Shown here piece after piece: positions 1 through 10,003 of a DNA stretch of 14,859 bases. The stretch is from Geosiphon pyriformis (Eukaryota > Glomeromycota > Glomeromycetes > Archaeosporales > Geosiphonaceae). The stretch is from assembly GCA_016748015.1 (NCBI GenBank), contig JAAOMT010000144.1, positions 69,809 through 84,667 on the forward strand. Direction: 5' to 3'. Under the pieces are notes generated by a model. It searched no databases. It was not told the DNA's origin and saw only the letters and a program-made list of their open reading frames with translations. The first letter of the stretch is position 1. Every line of letters begins with the position of its first letter. Made by a program: the position numbers and the translations under genes.

Positions 1-1909
1 GGCCTTCATTGGAAATAGATTTGGGAAGACTCTCTACAAACTCTGTTAAGCTTGGTTGCTTAACTACAGTTTTTGCCAACTGCAGAGTTTTATTCATTTG
101 TTCAACCTGCGGACTGAGTTGATCACCCTGAATCTGCTCATTTTCTTTTGAAGGTGAAGGTGAAATTGAAATAAGTGGAAAACTATCAGTGTCAGCATCG
201 TAAGAACTTGATCTAGATAATTTGAATGCTAGATCCTCTCGGGGCTCAATCTCCAAATGGTCTTGAACAATAGGGAGGGTTGGTAAGTTGACTTGAATTT
301 CTATATTTCAACAAGAAAAGTAGCACGATTTGAAGATTCAATAAAACTTTAAATTTAGCTCTATAAACATTAAAAATACCCTTAGGGTCCTTAGAAAGTT
401 CTTCACCTTTTGGCTGAAGGAATTCTCTAGTATCAAATACGCGACTAAAATGAAAAGCGGATGGATTTTTTTCCGGACATTCAACAGAGTTACCTTGAGA
501 CATCTGATCGAATTCATTATCCAACACTTGATAAATCTTTTTCAAAGCAACTTCAGCAAATTCACTAACTTCACTTGCATCAGGGCGTTGTATGGAATTC
601 GAGTTCCAACATAAATTTATCAATTTTCGTAAAGATTCTGGCACTACATCTAATATTGGTGGTCGTTCCCCAGAAATAATATCAGAAACCAAGCAATGAT
701 CATGAGCACGATCATTAAACGGAGGCCAACCAGATATGATTTCCCATATTATCATCCCTAGACTATAGATATCCGATTTATTGGTATACTCGCCACCTAG
801 AAGAATCTCGGGAGCCATGTATGGTATAATACCGAAGACTTTACCCTCTGAAAGTTTTTCAGCCGGACCGCAAAAGCCCAAATCACTGATTCGATTAACT
901 CCAAGATTGCTTCGAAGAATATTCCCAGAGTGCAGATTCTTATGTATAAGGCCTTTTTGGTGTATCCAGGAAAGACCTTTGGAAATTTGCGAGATTATTA
1001 TGAATTTGTTTTTCCAAGTTAATTCATGATGATGAGATTGTAAAAAATGACGCAAATCTCCTTTTTCCATAAATGGCATCACTATTATATAATTTCCAGT
1101 GGTTGGATCTCGACTTAGCCCATAAAAATCTACAATATATCTTCTATCCGGTTTCATTTCCAAGTATTGTAAAGCCTTCGATTTAGATTGACAAATAAAA
1201 ATTTTTCACAAATCGAAATGTAAAAAGCGGTTAATTTTTGGATTTATCAATGATTATATAAGCTGCCAACCTCTCTGATAAAATCTTCACTCGGATTTCT
1301 ACTATTGAAAACACTTTTCATCACCACAGGAACATTTGGTTGCCTTTTGAAAGTCCCATGTTGCATATCCCAGCCAACAATCCTTCCTCGGTTCCAAATG
1401 GCGGTGAAAACTTCTCCAAATCCACCTCTAGTTTTATATGTCACACCTATGAAGTCTTCAAAGGGGATCCATTCGACAATAAATTTAGGGAAAGGTTTTC
1501 CCATCTGACATTTTTGTATAAAACGATTAATTACTTGACTTCCACTATTCCATTCCTCGAACCCATTTCGCAATAACATTCGCATGCAATTATCACAGTA
1601 AATTATTGAATAGTGGGAATAATTGCACATTGGGCAGATATATTCCGGCCCAAGTGAATAATTGAGATCGTCAAGTTGTTCTTTTTCGGCAAGGAAATTT
1701 AGTAGCCATTGTTTTTCTTCTGGTGTCAAATTTGGATTGTATTGTATTGCGAGATGGATGGGTGTGATCTTTGTGAATTTTTCGTGTGATTGATAAAGAA
1801 TTTCGTTTAACGTTTCAGCCATGACCGACGTTCGGTAGACAATAGTATTTGATTGCATGGTTGGGGAAGAAGGCCCCGTTGATAGGGTGTCTGATGACAT
1901 TCTATTCAT
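1..1909 (-). CDS. Kinase-like protein with N-terminal Cys knuckle, predicted pseudokinase (3' partial)
   Basis: Exons read 1909-1271, 1175-380 and 261 to the window edge, with introns 1176-1270 (95 nt) and 262-379 (118 nt). Phases match: the first junction is in phase 0, and the second splits an Asp codon (G plus AC). From Met at 1909, at least 565 residues are visible. Cys 92, 95, 105 and 108 form a Cys-X2-Cys pair of pairs, likely zinc-binding. The kinase domain runs from about residue 147 to 430: GGFG loop at 162-165, VMK lysine 198, DLG aspartate 311, APE 334-336. The catalytic loop reads HKN instead of HRD/HKD, with Asn293 encoded at 938-936, so phosphotransfer should be weak or absent. 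The tail is rich in Ser, Pro and acidic residues and runs off the window. The family resembles kinase-like proteins multiplied in arbuscular mycorrhizal fungi; substrates are unknown. The first intron's donor (GTTGGC) is weak, but splicing there restores the expected spacing to the FYG motif. An alternative start is ATG 1900. Confidence 0.85.
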
Positions 1910-1981
1910 GTTAAAAGAATCGACAGGGAAGTTTCCACAGGATTCTAAAAGAGAAATAATTTGCGCTGGAATTATACTTAC
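1902..1981 (-). other. Candidate leader (5' UTR) intron of the kinase-like gene
   Basis: On the minus strand a consensus donor GTAAGT begins at 1981. An acceptor AG lies at 1903-1902, preceded by a T-rich stretch and a TTTTAAC element that could be the branch point. Removing these 80 nt deletes the ATG at 1909 and leaves ATG 1900 as the first start. About 120 nt upstream of the donor contain no ATG on this strand, which suits an untranslated leader. A nearer AG at 1946-1945 would give a 37-nt intron, probably too short. The call rests on splice-site shape only. Confidence 0.4.
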
Positions 1982-2020
1982 GGTTAATTGAAAGTTGAAA
2001 TTAAACTTATTCTGAAGCAA

Positions 2021-3250
2021 ATTAAAACTTTGAAAAATCTTTTAAACCAAAAATTGTGATATCAGAATGATTTGGAGGGATAAAACTTCAGGAGGCTTTA
2101 ATTTTATCATTTGATTTAGATAAATACAACAACGGAAAAATTCCCATTATTGTAAATAAAGAATCGGTAGTTGATCACTGGCACTTATTTGAAGAAAATG
2201 TGTGACACTGTATGGACCAATGGCAATGAGAAAATAGGTTTCTTATACGAAAATCTTTATTAATTTTTAACTTTTTATAAAGCATGATTCTCGTATTTTC
2301 ATATTTTCCTTTCCCACAAAAAGGTAATGCATGAAAGATTCTTGGAGGCGTATCTCAAAGAAGGAATTCTAATTTTATCATTAACCACATTTTGCTTTTA
2401 ATACCATTTAGCGTTCAGGGTTGGAGTCAAAAATTCTTCTGTCAAACTCTACGAGATCATTTCATTTATTATGAATCCAAAAATGATTATTATCTATTAT
2501 TGACATCTGAATGGTTCAGGCTCTTGACTAAACATTTGACAAAGGTATTGATCAAATAGTTCTCGGTGGAGGCAAAAATCCAAAGAATTTAAACGAAATT
2601 GAGTGCTGATAGTTTTTTGTTTTCACCTAAGAGGCGTCGTTAAAATGAATCTAATATTACGAAAATAGCTTATTTGTATGAAGAAAAAGCAACATTTTAT
2701 GAATTTTATGTGAAATACCATTGAATATTTCGGGTTAGTCTATAAATTGTTTATGGAAGCAAGGGAAGTCTTATATTCACTTAAACCTCATTTTTTATGT
2801 ATTCCAGTCAAAATTTCATGCTTTCACAAATAGTTATTTTTGGATAGATATATGCAAATTGAAATTTTGCAAAAATAGTTTTGGAACATGTTCTCTTGTA
2901 TCCCGAAACTCATTTTTTTCATATGTTTTGGGATACAGATAAAAAAGAGCATACGATATTAACCTGTCCAGTGGTTGGCTTTTTTCGTTCAAGAGATTAC
3001 CTGTGAATATATTTACCTGCGTGAGAACCTTGATAAATGACTTTGGACTTGATTCAGAATTTTTGATCTTTGACCAAGAACTTTAAACCTGTTAAATTTG
3101 AAGCCCATTCTTTTTCATAGTGTTCCATTCGTGATTGTTAATAAAGTCATAGTGGTAAATCCTCATTGATTAAAATGAAAATCATTGAATGTGGCGCTTG
3201 GTTTTTGGCATGATTGGAAATTTATTTTTGATCATTCAATTAATAGTTAG
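2021..3250. other. Intergenic spacer, moderate A+T, no recognised gene
   Basis: This stretch lies upstream of the minus-strand kinase-like gene and should hold its promoter. A TATAAAA-like site occurs on the minus strand near 2271-2280, and a CCAAT motif occurs near 2219. Both are too common in A/T-rich DNA to be more than suggestions. A plus-strand open stretch without an early ATG covers roughly 2339-2560 and is continued in another frame to about 2610; it matches nothing I recognise. An inverted repeat sits at 2897-2937. Confidence 0.5.
2897..2937. repeat. Imperfect inverted repeat (13-bp arms)
   Basis: The arms TGTATCCCGAAAC (2897-2909) and GTTTTGGGATACA (2925-2937) are reverse complements except at one position, which can still pair as G-U in RNA. 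The loop is 15 nt. The arms contain a GGGATACA core that stands out against the A/T-rich background. It could be a small hairpin or the trace of a mobile-element end; no flanking duplication was identified. Confidence 0.55.
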
Positions 3251-5750
3251 GCTGACTGCTAAATTTAACTTTTGAAGTGTTGAATATTTTTTTATTTTCA
3301 ATATAAGATTTTATTAGCTAACCAAAAAGGGTATTTCGATTGTAAAATTTAGCATTCAAATTAAGATATCTTATGTTATTAAGATACTTGAAAATTGAAA
3401 CATTTTTTTTGGATTTGGGCTTCTTAAATTTATTTCATGTAAGTTTGCAAAAAAATACGTTTTTATTTTAAGGCAATGATAAAATGAAACATTTTGAATT
3501 TAATGCAAATTTTAAATTTTTATTTGTAAAAATTTTTAGAAAGTCACATTAGCCAAACTTGGTTTTGTAAAAAAAAATTGCTTCAAAGCAAAAAATAGCA
3601 AAAAATAATAATTCGTTTTGAATTTTTATAAATCATAGCCATAGACTTAGGCTTTAATAATTTAAAACAAAAATTGTAACATTAAATAACTAAACTTTTG
3701 AAAGTTAATATTGACAAAAACAAAGTACAAAAAGATTGTGTTAACAAGTTAAACCATGTAGTCAGATTTGTTTGATTGATAATTTTTTTGAATATATAAA
3801 TTTAAAATCTTTTCCAATAAAAACTTTTTTTTAAGTTTTATTTGTATCAAAATGTATGGTTTATCTTTTTAGTTTTAAATTAAAGAACGTATTTTTTTTG
3901 CCATTTTAATAAAATTTAACCAAGAATTTATGTATTCAACTTTATTAAAAAAAAATTAAAATACGTTTCAAATAATTTATACTAAAGTTTAAAAATAAAA
4001 TAAAATTATTTTGTCTCGAGTAAAATCTGTTATTTTATCCTGACAAATTTAGAAATATTTTTGATTGGATTAAAATTGGTTATTAAAAAATACTTTGAAA
4101 TTTAAAAAATATAATAATTATGAATGTTAACATTAAAAATACATTATATTATATTCTCAACAATGAATCGAAAATATATATATATATATATAATATAAAA
4201 AATTTATTTAAAATATTTTTGATTTAATATAATATTTTTGATAATTAAATTATTAAATTTATAAAAAATGATATGTTTTAACAAAAACTACATTTTTATA
4301 TAACAGATTCTAATTAATAAAATATTTAAATAAATTTTATAAATAAAGAGTTTAATTAATTTAAAATGCAAATTTATTATTTTTTATAAAATATATTTTA
4401 TTAAAAAAATAAATTTTTTAAACTATAAAATAATTATATGTATATATATATTGTTGCTTTATTTTAATTATTATCTAATTTTTTGGTTAATATCTTTATT
4501 AATACAGACTTTTTATTATTAAGGTTCAAATTTTTTTATACAATTTTTTTATATGTAAGATTTTTTAATAAAATAAATTATTGTAAATAATTAAATAATT
4601 TTATTATAATTTATAATTATATTGTATGTAAACAATTACAAATAAAATGACAACATAATAAATATAAAAAATATTATTTAAATAATAGAATTTTTATTCA
4701 CAAATTACAATTTCTAATTAATTCATAATTATTATTTTTTATTAAATAATTTTAATAATTTTAATAATAAAAAAGTGGTTGGGCTACACTGCAATCATGT
4801 AAAAAATTTAAATAAAAAAACCACAAATATCATCTTAATTAATTCAGAAAAAAATTGAATGTTAGTTTATTTAATTTTATATTAAGACTATATATTTCAT
4901 TTTTTTGAAAATATAACACAAAATGGTACTATTGTACTTTTTTATATTTTCCAATTACTTTTAATCAAACGAAAAGCTTGGAATAAATTTTAAGTTTAAT
5001 TATATACATTGATAATTTTTTATAAATTTTTTATTTTTATGTTATGTTATTTAATGTCACTTGTCAAAAAAATTGAAAATAGATTATAATTTAGATAAAA
5101 AAAAATTAAATTAATAACTATTTGAATCAATATATATATATATTATTAATATTTTATATTAATATTTAACAGTATTCTTAAAATTTCATTTTTATAATTC
5201 AGTTTAATATTTAAAAGTAAAATTATTTAAATGTTTCTGTGAGCAATTTTTCTAGTTAAAAAATTAAAATTAAAAACTTCAATAAACAAACTTATTAAAT
5301 AATAAATTTATATTTTACAATTAAAATATTTCTGTTATCACATTTTTATAACAAATTTTATGTAAATTGGTTTTAAATTCAATAAAATATTATTTTTAAT
5401 AATATTTTTATTTTTTCATGAATACACTTTTATTTTAATTAAACAAATGATTTGCACTATTGTAAAAAATAGTTCTTTTAATTATAATATATGATAATTA
5501 AATAAAAATTATTTCAATTTTAATATTTATATTGCTTATTAATTATGTCAATACTTAGTTTGGCAAAATTTAATCATATAAATAAAATAAACAAATGTTT
5601 AAAAGAAGTTAAAAGTTTAAACTTTGAAAATTCAAATTAAATAAGTCAATTTTATCAATTGTATTTATTTGTTTTCTCAAGTAATAAAAATTTTAGAAAT
5701 TTTTAGAAATTTTTTTGCAAATAATTTTTAACCATAATTTTTAATTTCTC
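3251..5750. other. Extremely A+T-rich gene-free block
   Basis: About 2.5 kb consists almost entirely of A/T runs, with stops frequent in every frame and no reading frame of note. It contains (AT)n tracts and homopolymer runs of seven to nine bases. The change in composition on both sides (near 3250 and 5750) is visible by eye. No gene, RNA or repeat family could be recognised in it. Confidence 0.7.
4174..4192. repeat. (AT)n microsatellite
   Basis: There are about nine uninterrupted AT dinucleotides. Shorter TA tracts occur at 4440-4450, 5131-5142 and 8340-8350. Confidence 0.9.
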
Positions 5751-5936
5751 CTAACTCTTTTACTTCACATTTCAATTTATGAATGAGATTAGCCCGACTT
5801 CGCCACATTTTTTCTAATTATTTTTCATAATAACAGTTCATTTTCTCAAATTTCAGCCACAAATCCATAATAATTATCGCAGGTTTCTTTGTTTATAAAT
5901 TCCTTTTTATTTCCCAACCCACAACAAAAGATAAAA

Positions 5937-6047
5937 ATGGTCTTCACACCTCGTCCCAAAAACTGGATAATTGACATGAGAAAAATTATTTTCAAAGACT
6001 ATGAAACTAATAATTTCCTACTTGATTATTTTTCAAACCTTAAATGA
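5937..6047 (+). CDS. Possible 36-residue small protein
   Basis: The ATG at 5937 sits in a favourable AAAAATGG context, and the frame closes with TGA at 6045-6047. The predicted peptide begins MVFTPRPKNW and is mixed in composition rather than the Lys/Asn/Ile-dominated product expected of random A/T-rich DNA. It lies where the sequence recovers from the A/T-rich block, after a C/T-rich leader-like stretch (5875-5930). It could equally be a first exon or chance. No family is recognised. Its stop overlaps the end of the opposite-strand frame at 6040-6231. Confidence 0.2.
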   Translation: MVFTPRPKNWIIDMRKIIFKDYETNNFLLDYFSNLK

Positions 6048-6231
6048 TTTCCTGCAATGAAGCCTTCATATTTGACAGCTTGAAGTCTTTGGATTTAATA
6101 AATGACTTTTGTAGAACATAATATATCGTTAGGGTAGTATATAATACTAATATTGCCAAAAGACCCCTGTTAATATTGTGAATTTTCATAAATTCCATTC
6201 TTGGACAATTTTCCAAGCCAAAAAATTCCAT
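6040..6231 (-). CDS. Possible small single-pass membrane protein (63 aa)
   Basis: The frame runs from ATG 6231 to TAA 6042-6040. From Met15 the product resembles a type II signal anchor: MKIHNINR, then a hydrophobic stretch of about 19 residues (GLLAILVLYTTL and on to about residue 42), then a lysine-containing tail. The positive residues before the hydrophobic segment favour a cytosolic N terminus. It may be a stand-alone small protein or the first exon of a membrane-anchored enzyme whose later exons I cannot find. No homologous family is recognised. Its end overlaps the convergent frame 5937-6047 by 8 nt. Confidence 0.3.
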   Translation of the reverse strand: MEFFGLENCPRMEFMKIHNINRGLLAILVLYTTLTIYYVLQKSFIKSKDFKLSNMKASLQEII

Positions 6232-6240
6232 TAATTCGAA

Positions 6241-7162
6241 TTCTTGGAGCTTGAATCTTCAATCAGAACACGAGATTACAGTTTCAATAATAAACTATAC
6301 AAAAGTAATTAATGGTCTTTTAACCATAATTAAAAACGTGCATTCCGTGTCACACTCGAGATTTTTTTAATTGATTGGAAAAAATTTTTGACAAACCATG
6401 TGCGTGAATCAGGATAAATATTAAAAGGACATTTTTCTCCTTTTGCTAAAGATTTCCCAAGAGAACACAGGAAGCAAGCTTTATAACAGAGATAGCCAAA
6501 ATAACGAAAACTTGTTTGTAAAATCTTCCGTCAAAATATTCTCATTTATTTATTTAGTGATATACGGATTGTTACTTTTATTTGTTTCTAAATTCGGCGA
6601 AAACTAATCATGGTGCCAAGAGCCCAAGCTCCCTTTCCGCAACTTCCCAAAGTTCAAACCACAGGCTAATAACTAAAAGCCTTTTGGTTTTACAATTACT
6701 ATCATATACCCATGTTGTACATCATAAGCAAATGTGTCAGTATAGTAAATGCATATAATAGGTTTCTAACATTGCATAACCGTAACTTGACAACTCAAAA
6801 AAGATAGCTTGAATTATCGTCACTAGGCCTGTGGAATATAGAATTCAGTGCAACCAATCACATTTATATCAGTTACATCTGCAGTGACTCGCATGATAAA
6901 CTTATACTGGTATTAGGAAAAGCCAAACCCCTTCGTCCCTCTCCATAAAACTCCTTGTTAACGCCTCCCATCGTCTTATTTGGTCAAACTATAAAACCTT
7001 TCCTGAACCTTCCCTTCGTCGCCATACTTAAAGCCACCGCCTTCTTTAACGCCAATATTATTGTTTTTTCTAATCCTAAAAATATCAACTAGACATTTGT
7101 TTCTTTTTTACACTTAATCTTTCTGTACTTGGTAACATTATCCACAATAAAAGTTTTTAATT
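6241..7162. other. Intergenic region upstream of CDC42
   Basis: No coding potential was recognised. The final 220 nt before the CDC42 start are rich in C and T on the plus strand (for example 6928-7060), as is common in fungal promoter and leader regions. A TATA-like site lies at 6990-6996. A leader intron is possible but no donor is convincing. Confidence 0.5.
6990..6996 (+). promoter_or_regulatory. TATA-like element of CDC42
   Basis: The sequence TATAAAA lies 166 nt upstream of the CDC42 ATG, inside an otherwise C/T-rich promoter-like stretch, so it stands out more than similar strings in the A/T-rich deserts. The role is inferred from position and sequence only. Confidence 0.35.
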
Positions 7163-8296
<1,134 letters not shown>

Positions 8297-8328
8297 AATT
8301 TTTGATTTTATCATAATTTGATTTCTGT

Positions 8329-8334
8329 CATAAA
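8329..8334 (+). terminator. Weak poly(A)-signal-like hexamer after CDC42
   Basis: The sequence CATAAA lies 32 nt past the CDC42 stop, with a (TA)n tract right after it. It differs from AATAAA by one base. Fungal 3' end signals are loose, so this is only a positional suggestion. Confidence 0.25.
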
Positions 8335-8550
8335 TTTGAATATATATATATTATTATATAATCAACATTATTTCTTCGTCGGCTATTCTTTCCACCATTA
8401 CTATTACTTTTACATATTTGCTTTCTCCTTTGGGTCATTTTCAACAGTGTTTTGCCTCTTTTACCATTTTTAATACCTTGGTGTTTAGAAACGAGGGCTT
8501 GACGAACGTGTTTATTCTTTCCGAGTTTTATTGGATGGGTGGTTGATTAA

Positions 8551-9540
8551 TTGATAATCAAAGTTTGATTTCACAAAATATGGCCAAAATTTTATTTCTT
8601 TTTGTTATTTCAAATTCGGACTCCAGGATCAACCCAAAACACCTTAACATTGTATATGTTCTGATCGATTTAGTTTATCCGATTATTTTGATATTTAATG
8701 CGAAAGCTCTATGCGAATTGATTTGCAAAAACTTTTTTCAATATATTCTACAAAACAAAAATATTCAAGAAATCTCAAGTTTGGACGTGCTGAAAAGTCT
8801 AGTGCTCAACGTTTCTTCTCTTTCTATTACGCGTCTTCTTGGGAGATCACGAATACACAACTACCAATCACTGATTCAAGATAATTCGATGTTCGTTGGT
8901 TGCAGAGCTTTGGCGCGAGATCTACCCTAATTGAATAGGTCAAAGAACACACATTTAGGGCGTTGAGATTCCAATATCAATTACCTAAATTGTGGCAAAA
9001 AAAAATTGAAAATTTTGAACCAAAAGGTGTATCATGTAAATTGGATAATCCGTTTCCAACCAGAAGCAGGAACCTGAGAATTTGGAGATTTAGGCTAGAT
9101 TATGCATTAAGTCCATCATTAGTTGTTGATTGTCCTTCCATCAACAGTTGGGTGGAACATTAACAACTATCCGTGGGCTATTAAAATAAATAGCACCATC
9201 GTGATCCTGTACAACTAGTTTTGGGATTTTATCGTGGAGAATTAAATTTGTGCCTGTTAAAGAAATTCAGGAAACAAATTGATGGTTGTTCCCCATATAG
9301 GTTTAATTTTGATCAGCTGCATTCATAACAGTGAATCTTGTGGAAGATCGAAACTATTGTCTTTTCGGAATAAAGTTATTTTTAAATGGAAGTATGGTTC
9401 TGCGGAAACATTAAAGGTTAATCTGACAACTCGATTTCATCCAATGATATCTCCTGAATTTTATGTGCATATTGGGGAGATCTACTCTCGTACCCTTAGC
9501 AAATTCCCTTGTAGCACATTTCAAACATTTTAAGTTTCGA
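8551..9540. other. Unassigned stretch with consecutive plus-strand frames, possible decayed gene
   Basis: This kilobase is less A/T-rich than the deserts and holds three successive plus-strand open frames: 8580-8930 (ATG 8580), about 8966-9163 (no ATG start) and 9282-9533 (ATG 9282). The first has hydrophobic segments early on (ILFLFVIS, then YVLIDLVYPIILIF) and ends RALARDLP. The last includes ISPEFYVHIGEIYS. None matches a family I recognise. I could not link them with convincing GT-AG introns, and in-frame stops separate them. The minus strand also has short protein-like segments, so even the coding strand is uncertain. A degenerate pseudogene or diverged multi-exon gene are the main options. 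Confidence 0.35.
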
Positions 9541-9727
9541 TTCACAGATTGCGTAGTTTTTAAATAACAAATTACTTAATAGAAACTTTTTAAATTTTCA
9601 CAAACAATTGTTTTAAAAACAGCTACGGATTTTCTTGTAGCATTTTGTTGATCAAATGAGAAAAACGATTTTGCGCCAATGCTTGGTATTTTTCAAGGGA
9701 AATTTACTTTAAAAAAATTTTTTTTTT

Positions 9728-9742
9728 TACCGAAAAACGGTA
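9728..9742. repeat. Short perfect hairpin TACCG-A5-CGGTA
   Basis: Five-base arms flank an A5 loop immediately after a long T run and just left of the 55-bp-period repeat. The run of T lies 5' rather than 3' of the stem on the plus strand. Confidence 0.5.
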
Positions 9743-9759
9743 TTTAGAAAATTTTGACT

Positions 9760-9848
9760 TTTTTTAAACATTCTATATTAGTTTAAATGAAAACCGATTT
9801 TTAGTAAATTTGTCTTTTTTAAACATTCCATATTAGTTTAAATGAAAA
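9760..9848. repeat. Direct repeat, 34-bp copies, period 55 bp
   Basis: Copies at 9760-9793 and 9815-9848 differ at one position only (T9774 versus C9829). Each contains TTTTTTAAACATTC, then TATTAGTTTAAATGAAAA after the variable site. The 21 nt between them are not repeated. This looks like a recent local duplication or two copies of a short element. Confidence 0.85.
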
Positions 9849-9970
9849 TAAGTTAAAAAATTGATTAAGGTCAGAATACTTTTTATTATTAAAAATTTAA
9901 TAATAAAATTAAATTTTTGATGGATTTATATTTATATAATAATTGATTTTTAAATAATATATTAACCTAA

Positions 9971-10003
<33 letters not shown>
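9971..10003. repeat. (AAT)11 microsatellite
   Basis: Eleven uninterrupted AAT units lie in non-coding A/T-rich DNA. Confidence 0.95.

Noticed and set aside
781-1029. Plus-strand 82-codon frame opposite the kinase domain
   Set aside because: It is the antisense shadow of a conserved kinase exon and shows no motif of its own. The same applies to the plus frames at 1305-1508 and 1340-1576.
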